From positions 98,889-162,888 of the forward strand of contig NZ_UYZZ01000003.1 of the NCBI RefSeq assembly GCF_900626095.1: a stretch of 64,000 nucleotides of DNA, in the 5' to 3' direction. Below, piece by piece: positions 57,128 through 64,000 of this stretch (position 1 is the stretch's first letter; each line of letters starts with the position of its first letter). This DNA is from Clostridium rectalis. GTDB lineage: Bacteria > Bacillota > Clostridia > Clostridiales > Clostridiaceae. The position numbers were made by a program, and so were the translations under genes. A model generated the notes under the pieces. It did not search any database and was not told where the DNA came from. It saw only the letters and a program-made list of their open reading frames with translations.

Positions 57128-57763
57128 TTATATTAACCTACCTATTAAGAACTTTATTTTTGTTCCCATAGTTGAAAATTTTTCTTCGTATTCTGTTACT
57201 ATGTTGTTCTTAAAATCTGAATTATGTAGATCATAGGTTAAGTATTCTATATTAAAACCACTTTCTTTAAAATATGTTATAGAATCCTCAAACAACTGGT
57301 CATCATCTGTTTTAAACCATATTTCACTACCAGATTTTAGGAATTTTTTATATTCTGTTAAAAACTTTGTATGTGTAAGTCTTCTTTTATTATGTCTTTC
57401 CTTTGGCCATGGATTACAAAAATTTATATATATCTTTTCAATCTCATCTTTATCAAAAATTTCACTAATAAAAGTAATATTTAATGGAACTATTCTTACA
57501 TTTTTTAGTTCCAGTTCTTCTACTTTCCTTAAACCATATATTAAAACCTCATCTTTTAAATCCACAGCTAAATAATTTTTATCCAAATTTTTCTCCGCCT
57601 TTTGAGAAATAAAGCTACCTCTTCCACAACCTAATTCTAAGTGAATAGGTTTTTTATCTCCAAACTCATCCTTCCATTTTCCCTTGTATTCTCTTGGTTT
57701 TATAACACAAAATTCAGAAGCCTCCATTTCTGGTCTAGCCCACCATTTCTTCCTAAGTCTCAT
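57128..57763 (-). CDS. trmB: tRNA (guanine-N7-)-methyltransferase
   Basis: 211 aa, starting at ATG 57763 behind GGAGGAG. Makes m7G46 in tRNA. The [13 protein letters not shown] opening, SAM-binding [30 protein letters not shown] (family signature) and [12 protein letters not shown] are all present. A complete housekeeping enzyme with no unusual features. It lies 71 bases downstream of the site-2 protease gene. Confidence 0.95.
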   Translation of the reverse strand: MRLRKKWWARPEMEASEFCVIKPREYKGKWKDEFGDKKPIHLELGCGRGSFISQKAEKNLDKNYLAVDLKDEVLIYGLRKVEELELKNVRIVPLNITFISEIFDKDEIEKIYINFCNPWPKERHNKRRLTHTKFLTEYKKFLKSGSEIWFKTDDDQLFEDSITYFKESGFNIEYLTYDLHNSDFKNNIVTEYEEKFSTMGTKIKFLIGRLI

Positions 57764-57834
57764 TAAACTCCTCCATTCTCTTATGTATTTATGCAAAAAT
57801 AATCATAAATATTAATTATACTATTTTAATATAT

Positions 57835-58473
57835 TTAAATAATACTAAACACGGACATAATAAAAGAATATAACCTATTAGCTGGAGTTCGTACTAATAT
57901 ACTAGCTATAGGAGTCATTATAAAAATCAAAAAAATCACCATCTGATATCTATAAGCTATATCTGAAAACTTATAAAACTTTCCTGGAAATAAATCTGTA
58001 AGTATATGAAATCCATCAAGTCCTGGCAACGGAATTAAATTAAAAAAAGCAAAAATACAATTAAGATATACTATAACATTTAATATTTTTATAATTATTC
58101 CAATTATATTAGTCATAAACATAGCTGGAGGTAAAAATTTAAACATAAGAGTCATAATACCTGCCCCGATAAATGCAACTAATATATTTGCCAAAGGACC
58201 TGCTAAAGATACTTTTAAATCATCTTTATAATAATTTTTAAAAGCTCTAGGATTTGTCTGTACTGGCTTTGCCCATCCAAAATTAAACAATACTATACAT
58301 ATAAATCCAATAGGATCTATATGTGCTATAGGATTAAATGTAAGTCTTCCTTGAAATTTAGGAGTTTTATCACCTAATCTATCCGCAACAAAAGCATGTG
58401 CATATTCATGAAAAGTAAAAGCTACTAGTATAGCTGGTATTTGAATTATTATATCCATCAAATTATTTCTCAA
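57835..58473 (-). CDS. Site-2-type (M50) metalloprotease
   Basis: 212 aa, starting at TTG 58473 with GGAGAGGG seven bases upstream; ATG 58458 is the alternative. The zinc site is HEYAH in the first membrane helix, with the third ligand in NLIPLPGLDGFH. Four to five membrane helices and no PDZ domain: the minimal group III S2P such as YwhC. It cleaves within the membrane; the substrate is unknown. Confidence 0.9.
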   Translation of the reverse strand: MRNNLMDIIIQIPAILVAFTFHEYAHAFVADRLGDKTPKFQGRLTFNPIAHIDPIGFICIVLFNFGWAKPVQTNPRAFKNYYKDDLKVSLAGPLANILVAFIGAGIMTLMFKFLPPAMFMTNIIGIIIKILNVIVYLNCIFAFFNLIPLPGLDGFHILTDLFPGKFYKFSDIAYRYQMVIFLIFIMTPIASILVRTPANRLYSFIMSVFSII

Positions 58474-58531
58474 ATTTTTCACCCTCTCCTTAATTAAATG
58501 TAGTTTCATTATATCAAAGCATATACGCTTT

Positions 58532-58583
58532 CACAATTAATAAAAAATCTACACGTAAAAACGCATAGATCTTTTATTAATTA
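58532..58583 (-). terminator. Intrinsic terminator
   Basis: A long stem: AATTAATAAAAGATCTATGCG pairs mostly with CGTGTAGATTTTTTATTAATT, overlapping the stop codon of the upstream propeller-like gene. Confidence 0.8.
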
Positions 58584-59599
58584 AAGTTTGTTTTTACCAA
58601 TTTTCCATCCAATATTGATGCAATTCCTGTACTAAATATTTGAAGAATTTTTCCTTTATATACAGTTTCTTTACCGGTGCCAATATCTTTTATAACCCCT
58701 TTTATACTATCATTTACAAGTATTTTACCTTCATTTAAAATAAAAATATCTTCCTTTGAAGCAGGCTCTTTTAGAGCCATCTGAGTCCATTGACTTGTTG
58801 CCTCTTCTAAGTTTCCATAATATATTTTTGTCATCTTATTGTTTTCCATAGCTCCTATATACACATTATCCTCTGTATCCACCCCAAGTAAACAAGGATT
58901 CTTGACACCAGTAATTTCTACTGATTCATCCATATTTGTTCCAAAAATTTTATTGCTATTTGCATCTTCATACAAGAGTTTATCCTCATGATTTAATATT
59001 GCAGTATGTCCAACCGAATATGCTTGAATAGGTACTTTCTTCATTTCTTTCATAATGTTTATCCAGTATAAATTATTTTTTTCTTCTCCTCTACTCACAT
59101 TCACATATATTACATTTGTCAATGTAGAAGCCTGTATATCTTCTACCTCTGACACCTGATCTCCCCAAGTTAAATCTTTTATTTCTTCTTTACTATCCTT
59201 ATCTACATCATAATAAGATAATTTAAAACCATATCCATCTTCTGTACTATGTTTTTCAGCTATAAGCATCCTATTTCTATCTGAAATCCATTTATAATAA
59301 GATACCTTAACACCATCATCAAAGGATATATCTTTTATTTTTCCAGTTTTAGTATTAACAACTTTTAATACATCCTCCTGATAATAAGCTGCATATTTTC
59401 CATCAAATGAAACTCCCGTATGAGTTGCGTTTGACGGTATTGCTACTTCTATATCTGGTTGTTTATTTTTATTTTCAATTTTTTTTACTTTTACTCCTGT
59501 ATCCACAGCTAAATAATATTTATCAATATAAAACAAACCTGCAAACTGTATTACAAGTGATAAACATATCCAAGAAAATATTCTCTTAAAATTTTTCAT
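58577..59599 (-). CDS. Membrane-anchored beta-propeller-like protein
   Basis: 340 aa. An N-terminal membrane anchor (about 8-27), then repeated beta-strand segments with SFDGKYAAYY, DVLKVVNTKTGKI, YYDVDKDSKEEIKDL and similar WD/TolB-like blades. No catalytic residues were recognised. Encoded 14 bases behind the NAGPA-type protein gene, so both probably act together at the cell surface. GGAGAGGG precedes the ATG. Confidence 0.75.
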   Translation of the reverse strand: MKNFKRIFSWICLSLVIQFAGLFYIDKYYLAVDTGVKVKKIENKNKQPDIEVAIPSNATHTGVSFDGKYAAYYQEDVLKVVNTKTGKIKDISFDDGVKVSYYKWISDRNRMLIAEKHSTEDGYGFKLSYYDVDKDSKEEIKDLTWGDQVSEVEDIQASTLTNVIYVNVSRGEEKNNLYWINIMKEMKKVPIQAYSVGHTAILNHEDKLLYEDANSNKIFGTNMDESVEITGVKNPCLLGVDTEDNVYIGAMENNKMTKIYYGNLEEATSQWTQMALKEPASKEDIFILNEGKILVNDSIKGVIKDIGTGKETVYKGKILQIFSTGIASILDGKLVKTNFN

Positions 59600-59613
59600 T
59601 TTTCCCTCTCCTT

Positions 59614-60630
59614 CTAAGGTGTAACATATATAACAGATGGAACTGCTCTTTCTCCCAATGGATCACAAGGATTATTTATTACTTCATCTTCATAATACAT
59701 TGTAGTAGATGAGCCACCATCTAAATTTGTGGCATTATAAGCCCCATATTCCAGCATAATATCTTGTACATCTCTTAGTGTAGCTCCTAAGCTTTTAACT
59801 TGCCTTCCATCTATTACCAATAACAATATAGCCCCATCTTTTCTCTGACCTATTGCTGTTCTAGGGGCTATTCCCCATCCACCATCACCAGATTTAATAG
59901 CAGACTCCCCATTTACTACAAGAGCAGGTCCAAAAGTTATAGCTTCCTTAACCGAAAGATTTTTCATTTCATTTAAACTATATCTACCTACTAATAAGAC
60001 ACCTTTAGAAGTTATTGCCACTACATCATCTTTTTTATCTGGATTACTTATATCATTATGAATTACTTTACCATTAGTCATAAGTATACCTACGGGTTGT
60101 CCACCTGTCCCCGTCCAATTTCCATCAGAATTTTTATCAGTAAACCCTCCCCCATTAATTGCTGCTACCGCATTATTATTTTTTGCTATTTGACTTGTAA
60201 GTTCCCCGGACTTTCCTAATTTACTACTATATCCAATTTTTACTCTACTAGGGTCATGTATAACTAACATATATCCTTTAAATTTGCTTCCTTCTATATC
60301 ATATCTTTCAATATTTTCATCATGCTTATTGTCAAAATCCAACTGTTCTAATGTTTCCTTCTGATCTATTACTTCTACTGTGTCCTCATTTAAAATTTCT
60401 TTTATTTTTTTATCTGACAAAAAAGTTGTTGCTATATATTGATGACTTAAAGTACTCATAGCCGCACCAACAATGGTTTTTCTTACATTGTTAAATGGTC
60501 CATAAAAAACAATTAATGGTCCAGTTAATGCTGTAAAAATAAATTCAAATATAATAAAAGTAATAAATATCTTAACTGAAAATTTCTTTTTTTTCTTCTT
60601 TATTTTCTTTATTTTCTTATTTTTAGTCAT
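59614..60630 (-). CDS. Phosphodiester glycosidase family (NAGPA/DUF2233) protein
   Basis: 338 aa. A Lys-rich cytoplasmic start, a membrane anchor near 20-42, then the NAGPA domain (about 130-335): AVAAINGGGFT, GQPVGILMTNGKV, ITFGPALVVNG, APRTAIGQRKDGAILLLVIDGR and the NLDGGSSTTMYY signature. Family members remove or process phosphate-linked sugars in exopolysaccharide and teichoic-acid metabolism. First gene of a two-gene envelope operon. Confidence 0.9.
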   Translation of the reverse strand: MTKNKKIKKIKKKKKKFSVKIFITFIIFEFIFTALTGPLIVFYGPFNNVRKTIVGAAMSTLSHQYIATTFLSDKKIKEILNEDTVEVIDQKETLEQLDFDNKHDENIERYDIEGSKFKGYMLVIHDPSRVKIGYSSKLGKSGELTSQIAKNNNAVAAINGGGFTDKNSDGNWTGTGGQPVGILMTNGKVIHNDISNPDKKDDVVAITSKGVLLVGRYSLNEMKNLSVKEAITFGPALVVNGESAIKSGDGGWGIAPRTAIGQRKDGAILLLVIDGRQVKSLGATLRDVQDIMLEYGAYNATNLDGGSSTTMYYEDEVINNPCDPLGERAVPSVIYVTP

Positions 60631-60782
60631 GTTTCAACCTTTCCTTTCACAAATACATACATTTCTCATTTTACAACAAATCCTTATTTTTTTAAATAGT
60701 AATCAATATATTTATACTTTATTTATCTGTACTTGTATATAAATAAATAATGAATTTTTTATAAAATTTTTACTTTTAAACA

Positions 60783-60842
60783 ATAAAAAGGGTATGTATA
60801 GTTAGTTTTCAATAACTCTAACTATATATACCCTTATTAATA
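60783..60842 (-). terminator. Intrinsic terminator
   Basis: AAGGGTATATATAGTTAG and CTAACTATACATACCCTT arms followed by TTTTATTG on the minus strand, behind the phoH-like gene. Confidence 0.9.
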
Positions 60843-60852
60843 TTTAAGTTAT

Positions 60853-62229
60853 TTAAAGCCTTTTTGATGCTTCATAAGCTAATGGTGATCTTTCACATTC
60901 ATCATATTTTAAAGTAACTTGATAACAAAGTTCACTACCTTTCATTTTTTCAGAAGCATAACATAATCCATTAGAACGGGAGTCTAAAAATGGTTGATCT
61001 ATTTGATCCGGGTCCCCTATCAACATAAGTTTTGTTCCTTCCCCAACTCTTGTAACAATAGCTTTTACTTGTTTTGGGGTTAAATTTTGAGCTTCATCTA
61101 TTATTACCCAATTTTTAACTATAGACCTTCCTCGTAAATATGCTACTGCCTCTGTAGTAATAATCCTTCTATCAAACAATTCTTTAATTTTATCCGCTAA
61201 TTCCTTTTCGTTTTTATACCTTTCCTTTTCATCTGAGTCTACCAATATCTCTAAATTATCTAATATAGGTCTCATAAATGGAGATATCTTTTCTTCCTCT
61301 GTTCCAGGTAAAAATCCTATATCCTCATCCATAGTAACATTAGGTCTACATATTAATATCCTTCTATATTGATTATTTCCCTCTTCTAATATTTTATTTA
61401 ACCCAACCGCCAAAGAAAACAATGTTTTAGCCGTACCTGCAGGTCCTTTTACTATAACTAGAGGCGCTTTAATAGCATCTGTATATAGAGATTCTAACAT
61501 AAATTTTTGCCCAACATTTCTAGGACAAATATTAAGTGGATTCATATCTTTGTAATACAAAGGCACTATTTTTTTTCCATCAAATCTTCCCAGGGCAGTT
61601 TTTCTTATATTTTCTAAAGAATGAACTATAACAAACTGATTATTATATAAAATAGGTTTTGTATATTTATCATTATCACTAGAATAGTACAATAAATCTT
61701 CACTCTCTATAAATTTATTATGATAAAACTCATCTATCTTTTTAGAGGAGGCATATAATTCTACTCTACCTGTATATTGACTGTCATTTTCTGGTACTAC
61801 TTTTTCATAAAAATCCTCTACATCTATATCAACTATATCTGCCTTTATTCTTTCAAAAATATCTTTAGTAATAAGGCATACATCTTGCCCTTGTTCTTTT
61901 AGACCTTTGCATACCTGTATTATTCTGTTATCCGGTTTTGTTTTATCCCAAGCTATAGGTATTTTAGTATCCTGATGATTCATTTCAACTCTAAGTTTTC
62001 CACCACCTGGAAGGATCACTCCATCATTTAACTTTCCTTGTTTCCTTAATTTATCTATCAATCTAGAAGCATGCCTTGCATTTGCCCCTAGGTCATTTTT
62101 ATCCTTTTTAAAAGCATCTAGCTCTTCTAATACAACTTCTGGTATAACCACATCATTTTCACCAAAAGAAAGAAGGGCTCCAGGAGAATACAGAATAACA
62201 TTTGTATCCAGCACATAGGTCTTTTTCAA
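60853..62229 (-). CDS. PhoH-family protein with N-terminal PIN domain (YlaK-like)
   Basis: 458 aa, starting at TTG 62229 behind AGGAGG. PIN domain (about 1-150: VLDTNVIL, EELDAFKKD, TKDIFERIKA) then PhoH ATPase (about 225-458: VKGPAGTAKTLFSLAVGL, VIIDEAQNLTPKQVK, GDPDQIDQPFLDSRSNG). PIN-PhoH proteins are RNA helicase/nucleases in other bacteria. Complete. It is the last ordinary chromosomal gene before the element on the right. Confidence 0.93.
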   Translation of the reverse strand: MKKTYVLDTNVILYSPGALLSFGENDVVIPEVVLEELDAFKKDKNDLGANARHASRLIDKLRKQGKLNDGVILPGGGKLRVEMNHQDTKIPIAWDKTKPDNRIIQVCKGLKEQGQDVCLITKDIFERIKADIVDIDVEDFYEKVVPENDSQYTGRVELYASSKKIDEFYHNKFIESEDLLYYSSDNDKYTKPILYNNQFVIVHSLENIRKTALGRFDGKKIVPLYYKDMNPLNICPRNVGQKFMLESLYTDAIKAPLVIVKGPAGTAKTLFSLAVGLNKILEEGNNQYRRILICRPNVTMDEDIGFLPGTEEEKISPFMRPILDNLEILVDSDEKERYKNEKELADKIKELFDRRIITTEAVAYLRGRSIVKNWVIIDEAQNLTPKQVKAIVTRVGEGTKLMLIGDPDQIDQPFLDSRSNGLCYASEKMKGSELCYQVTLKYDECERSPLAYEASKRL

Positions 62230-62323
62230 GAAGCATTCCTCCTATCATTAATTAATATCATAATATGCCAATATAAAATAATTGATAATTTAATAAAACC
62301 ACATTAATTAATATTATGATTTA

Positions 62324-62363
62324 AATAAAAAAAATAGACTTAGATATAATCTAAGTCTATTTT
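62324..62363 (-). terminator. Terminator of the interrupted tRNA gene
   Basis: AAATAGACTTAGAT pairs with ATCTAAGTCTATTT, followed on the minus strand by TTTTTTTT. It lies just past the CCA end of the tRNA fragment, as for a normal tRNA transcript. Confidence 0.88.
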
Positions 62364-62369
62364 ACGCTT

Positions 62370-62397
62370 TGGTAGCCCCTAGGGGAATTGAACCCCT
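62370..62397 (-). other. 3' end of a tRNA gene, probable attachment site
   Basis: The minus strand has a T-arm (AGGGG-TTCAATT-CCCCT, 62381-62397), the acceptor 3' strand AGGGGCT, discriminator A and CCA (62370-62372). Nothing upstream on that strand can form anticodon or D arms, and the required 5' strand AGCCCCT is missing. This is the usual trace of a site-specific integration into the 3' end of a tRNA gene. The tRNA identity cannot be given. Confidence 0.75.
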
Positions 62398-62506
62398 GAT
62401 TCCACACCAAAGTAGGTTATTAATTCTATTTTATACTGTAACAGTTGGAATATAAGTATTTATTAACTATCCCCTACTACCTTTATTTATACCCTTCTAA
62501 AACTAA

Positions 62507-62526
62507 TGTGGGAAAAGTGTGGGAAA
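62507..62526. repeat. Short direct repeat GTGGGAAAA
   Basis: GTGGGAAAA occurs twice in tandem with an 11-base period (62508-62527 region), between the tRNA fragment and the terminator hairpin. It might be an arm-type recombinase site or the end of a lost gene; no proof. Confidence 0.35.
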
Positions 62527-62565
62527 ATAAGAGTGCTCATTTTTGCTTAGCACTCTTATTTTTTA
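62524..62565. terminator. Bidirectional terminator hairpin
   Basis: AATAAGAGTGCT (62526-62537) pairs with AGCACTCTTATT (62549-62560), 12 perfect pairs, with TTTT on the plus side and TTTTCCC on the minus side. It overlaps the end of the 39-aa gene. Confidence 0.88.
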
Positions 62566-62656
62566 TCATTTCTTTTAAAGTTTCATTTAATATTCTTTTC
62601 AATTCACCTCTTGTACATTTTGAAGTTATACTACCCATTTTTTCTTTTGTCTCCAT
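62537..62656 (-). CDS. Small charged protein (39 aa) under a LexA-type box
   Basis: 39 codons, ATG 62656 (TTG 62659 directly before it is possible), with GGAGGG 6-9 bases upstream. Fully equipped: a sigma-A promoter with an SOS-type box upstream and a strong terminator at the stop. The protein is basic and helical (RGELKRILNETLKEMIKNK), with no membrane segment and one Cys. No family recognised. Being next to the attachment site and SOS-controlled it could affect excision or induction, which is speculation. Confidence 0.65.
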   Translation of the reverse strand: METKEKMGSITSKCTRGELKRILNETLKEMIKNKSAKQK

Positions 62657-62689
62657 CAATATAACCCTCCTGTCTTATTATATAATTTC

Positions 62690-62730
62690 ATATTAACACT
62701 TTTTTCTATAATTGTAAAGAACACATGTTC
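62690..62730 (-). promoter_or_regulatory. Sigma-A promoter with LexA (SOS) box
   Basis: On the minus strand TTTACA (62718-62713), a 17-base spacer and TAATAT (62695-62690). GAACATGTGTTC at 62719-62730 abuts the -35 and matches GAAC-N4-GTTC of the Gram-positive LexA box. The next start codon is ATG 62656. Confidence 0.7.
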
Positions 62731-62787
62731 CCGTTATTTTTTATTGTAATTAGATATCTAATTCTTGTTTGCAGTTCTATTATAACC

Positions 62788-62818
62788 CGAACGATATTCA
62801 TGGTATGAATATCGTTCG
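62788..62818. promoter_or_regulatory. Perfect 14-bp inverted repeat
   Basis: CGAACGATATTCAT and ATGAATATCGTTCG around GGT. CCTTTTT follows on the plus strand, so it could be a terminator, an operator of the XRE regulator or a recombination site. Its role is not decided. Confidence 0.6.
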
Positions 62819-62840
62819 CCTTTTTGCCACACTATTCTTA

Positions 62841-62868
62841 TTTTACACAAGTAAAATCTGTCGTAAAA
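62841..62868 (+). promoter_or_regulatory. Candidate XRE operator
   Basis: TTTTAC-ACAA-GTAAAA (62841-62856) is an inverted repeat, and GTAAAA recurs at 62863-62868, 37 bases before the XRE start. Autoregulation is inferred from position. Confidence 0.4.
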
Positions 62869-62904
62869 TTAAAACAAATGTGATATTTTGGCGAGGTGGT
62901 GCAT

Positions 62905-63099
62905 ATGATAAAGATTTTTCGAGAACATAAAGGAATTAGACAAGAAGATTTAGCAAACAGATTGGGTATAACACAACCTTATTTAAGTAAATTAGAAAAC
63001 AACTCTATATATAAGATTAATGTAAATGTAGATCTTATAGAGAACTTAGCAATAGAACTTAATATTTGCTGTCCTTTTGAAGTTTATAAGAAAGAATAA
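62905..63099 (+). CDS. XRE-family HTH regulator
   Basis: 64 aa from ATG 62905 (GAGG eight bases upstream; the GTG at 62896 is inside that site). A minimal Cro/CI helix-turn-helix: FREHKGIRQEDLANRLGITQPYLSKLENN, with a third helix LIENLAIELNICCPFEV. Single-domain, like phage Cro or a transfer-element repressor. The base composition matches the surroundings. Confidence 0.88.
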   Translation: MIKIFREHKGIRQEDLANRLGITQPYLSKLENNSIYKINVNVDLIENLAIELNICCPFEVYKKE

Positions 63100-63198
63100 C
63101 CGTCATTTGGCTTTATAAATATTTAACTGCTATAGACTTAAAGAGTACAAATGACAAGGATTTAATAATAGATATTATAAAAGTAATAGATAAGCATA

Positions 63199-63229
63199 AA
63201 AAATAAGGCAGCCAATCTGACTGCCTAAA
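63199..63229 (-). terminator. Intrinsic terminator
   Basis: AGGCAG and CTGCCT arms with a 9-base loop, followed on the minus strand by TTATTTTTTATG. It ends the three-gene unit. Confidence 0.8.
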
Positions 63230-63234
63230 TAAAA

Positions 63235-63420
63235 TTATTCATTTTCTAAAATTTCCTCTCTTTCTTTTATAAGTTGTTTTAGTTCTTCTAAATCTTCTTT
63301 AGTAGCAAATTTTTTTATAAAGCTTCTTGAGTGTGATCGCTTATTTAAATATTTAGCATGTTCCTTATTTTTTTCATACCATTTTTTATTTGCTTGTGTT
63401 TGATTACTTTTTACCATCAT
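63235..63420 (-). CDS. Small charged coiled-coil protein (61 aa)
   Basis: 61 aa from ATG 63420 (AAAAGGATG upstream; ATG 63417 equally possible). ANKKWYEKNKEHAKYLNKRSHSRSFIKKFATKEDLEELKQLIKERE: a basic first half and a coiled-coil-like acidic second half. Such short proteins are frequent in clostridial phages, without known function. The start lies inside the end of the preceding gene (17-base overlap), so translation is coupled. Confidence 0.7.
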   Translation of the reverse strand: MMVKSNQTQANKKWYEKNKEHAKYLNKRSHSRSFIKKFATKEDLEELKQLIKEREEILENE

Positions 63421-63559
63421 AATCATCCTTTTCATTTTCAATCTGATGTTTTTTTATTTCTAATTTAGCTTTTTTCCTTTTATTGTACGTTAATTTAACT
63501 AAAAGTAATGCTATTATTATAATTGATATTGTTAATAAATAATTTAGTATTTTATTCAT
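63404..63559 (-). CDS. Small membrane protein (51 aa)
   Basis: 51 aa. A single hydrophobic helix (about 5-23, LLTISIIIIIALLLV) is followed by a strongly basic then acidic tail (NKRKKAKLEIKKHQIENEKDD). No good ribosome site precedes ATG 63559, so the start is less certain. Overlaps the next gene by 17 bases. Layout resembles that of the 46-aa protein upstream. Holin-like or toxin-like roles are possible but unproven. Confidence 0.55.
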   Translation of the reverse strand: MNKILNYLLTISIIIIALLLVKLTYNKRKKAKLEIKKHQIENEKDDYDGKK

Positions 63560-63594
63560 ATGATTGTGATATAATATAGGAAAGGTGGAGGGGC

Positions 63595-63735
63595 TTAATC
63601 CCCCTCTTTTAACCTTTTGATTTCTAGCCTTAGTTTTTTAATTTCTAACTCCGTCTTTCTGTTCTGCAAACTCAGTTGACGTATTGTTAGTATTGAAATT
63701 ACTAAGGCTATTAACTTTCCTATAGTTTCTATCAC
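63595..63735 (-). CDS. Small membrane/coiled-coil protein (46 aa)
   Basis: 46 aa, starting at GTG 63735 behind a perfect GGAGGTGAGCAA. The N-terminal half is hydrophobic (IETIGKLIALVISILTI) and the second half a charged helix (RKTELEIKKLRLEIKRLKEGD). First gene after an operator-embedded promoter. Not recognised; size and layout resemble phage holin-like or regulatory small proteins. Confidence 0.7.
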   Translation of the reverse strand: MIETIGKLIALVISILTIRQLSLQNRKTELEIKKLRLEIKRLKEGD

Positions 63736-63766
63736 TTGCTCACCTCCTTATCAATTACTATACTTA

Positions 63767-63796
63767 TATTATACTATGCATAGTATAATAAGTCAA
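63767..63796 (-). promoter_or_regulatory. Sigma-A promoter with palindromic operator in the spacer
   Basis: On the minus strand TTGACT (63796-63791), exactly 17 bases and TATAAT (63773-63768). The 24-bp perfect palindrome 63767-63790 (centre ATGCAT) fills the spacer and the -10. A repressor bound there would block polymerase. It drives the three small genes. Confidence 0.85.
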
Positions 63797-63839
63797 TACC
63801 TTTTTAGTCATTTATTTTATTTTTTAAATATTTTTTCCA

Positions 63840-63877
63840 TTTTAAAAAGAGGTGGCTCCGAAGAACTACCTCTAAAA
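63840..63877 (-). terminator. Intrinsic terminator
   Basis: AGAGGTAG and the near-complementary GCCACCTCT arms around a TTCTTCGGA loop, followed on the minus strand by TTTTTAAAA, just behind the partial gene. Confidence 0.8.
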
Positions 63878-63879
63878 AA

Positions 63880-64000
63880 CTATAACTTTTTACAGAACTT
63901 AAGTACTCCTTTAATAACTCCCCACCTATCTGTATTTGCACCTATTACTTTAGCATAACAACTAAACTTTCCTCCGCCTACGCCATATACATTCTTAATT
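63880..64000 (-). CDS. C-terminal end of a protein, possibly phage endolysin
   Basis: The last 39 codons of a gene whose start lies beyond the right edge: VYGVGGGKFSCYAKVIGAN, then RWGVIKGVLKFCKKL and stop TAG. A beta-rich end with paired Cys and a Lys-rich C-terminus, of the kind found in cell-wall-binding tails of clostridial phage amidases. The assignment rests on this impression and on the phage-like neighbours. Confidence 0.5.
   Translation of the reverse strand, partial: IKNVYGVGGGKFSCYAKVIGANTDRWGVIKGVLKFCKKL

Larger units (their letters stand above)
62370..64000. mobile_element. Edge of an integrated, prophage-like element (continues past the window)
   Basis: It starts at the tRNA fragment. 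Contents change sharply from long chromosomal genes to very short genes: an SOS-box-controlled 39-aa gene, an XRE repressor-type gene, three short genes in an operator-controlled unit and the end of a gene at the edge. No integrase is visible, so it must lie outside. The right end is not in the window. Confidence 0.65.

Noticed and set aside
62370..62480. A complete tRNA or tmRNA gene on the minus strand
   Set aside because: No anticodon or D stem can be formed upstream of the T-arm, the matching 5' acceptor strand is absent, and tmRNA ends differ from this sequence.
62445..62696. Plus-strand open frame of 83 codons
   Set aside because: It has no ribosome site, crosses a strong terminator hairpin and lies antisense to the 39-codon gene, which has promoter, ribosome site and terminator.
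62788..62818. CGAAC...GTTCG as a LexA box
   Set aside because: The half-sites are 21 bases apart, whereas LexA boxes have a 4-base spacer. The nearby 62719-62730 site fits instead.
63102..63207. Open frame after the XRE gene reading VIWLYKYLTAIDLKSTNDKD...KHKK
   Set aside because: It lacks a start codon and ribosome site and is in another frame than the XRE gene. It may be a frameshifted remnant of a longer regulator, but this cannot be shown.
1..64000. CRISPR array, insertion sequence or rRNA operon
   Set aside because: I found no regularly spaced repeats, transposase frames with inverted ends or rRNA-like GC-rich sequence anywhere in the window.

Overview
The window is low-GC, AT-rich Firmicute DNA and looks like the chromosome of a Clostridium of the botulinum/sporogenes/tetani/novyi type. 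Pointers are strong GGAGG ribosome sites with many TTG/GTG starts, a reverse rubrerythrin plus a TTG-started rubredoxin, a CoA-transferase under a sigma-54 activator, a clostridial-type secreted lipase, an AbrB regulator, a CotF-like coat protein and a tRNA-Trp T-box ahead of trpP. No rRNA and no complete tRNA gene was found. Species cannot be fixed from sequence reading alone.

Layout. 1-8.9 kb: the 5' part of a nucleotide-sugar dehydratase, two hypothetical proteins (one with an IDEAL-type tail), a CoA-transferase with its sigma-54 activator, a YhaM-like HD nuclease, a glyoxalase, a HesB-like protein and a HAD phosphatase. 9-12.7 kb: a chemoreceptor, reverse rubrerythrin and a MalY-type aminotransferase. 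12.8-20.1 kb: a C4-dicarboxylate/aspartate island (malic enzyme, DAACS symporter, aspartate racemase, aspartase) next to a CitA/CitB-type two-component system. Together these could turn external D/L-aspartate or malate into pyruvate, with fumarase supplied from elsewhere. 20.2-32.1 kb: a lipoprotein metallo-beta-lactamase-fold protein, a phosphoesterase, the PreT/PreA pair, a coat protein, a lipase, a membrane-bound MutS-like ATPase, a nitroreductase, a nucleotidyltransferase and an amidohydrolase.

32.4-44.4 kb: a 70-aa protein behind a possible conditional terminator, a PAS-GGDEF-EAL protein, a Ste24-type protease, TrpP with its T-box, a DUF2156 protein, an M16C peptidase, AbrB, a CHAP-SH3 cell-wall protein, a Cys-rich HesB-like paralogue and an EamA transporter. 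44.4-55.4 kb: a signalling-rich stretch with a GAF histidine kinase, a VanR/VanS-like pair, a YtrA-type GntR/ABC operon with its operator, a response regulator with a degenerate GGDEF domain, a Cache chemoreceptor and an SDR reductase. 55.6-62.2 kb: a membrane-anchored lysozyme-like protein, rubredoxin, TrmB, a site-2 protease, an envelope pair and PhoH.

From about 62.37 kb to the right edge the sequence looks like the end of an integrated element. It opens with the T-arm, acceptor strand and CCA of a tRNA gene with no 5' half, followed by that gene's terminator. Inside are an SOS-box-controlled 39-codon gene, an XRE regulator, three small genes behind a palindrome-embedded promoter, and the tail of a gene that runs off the window.
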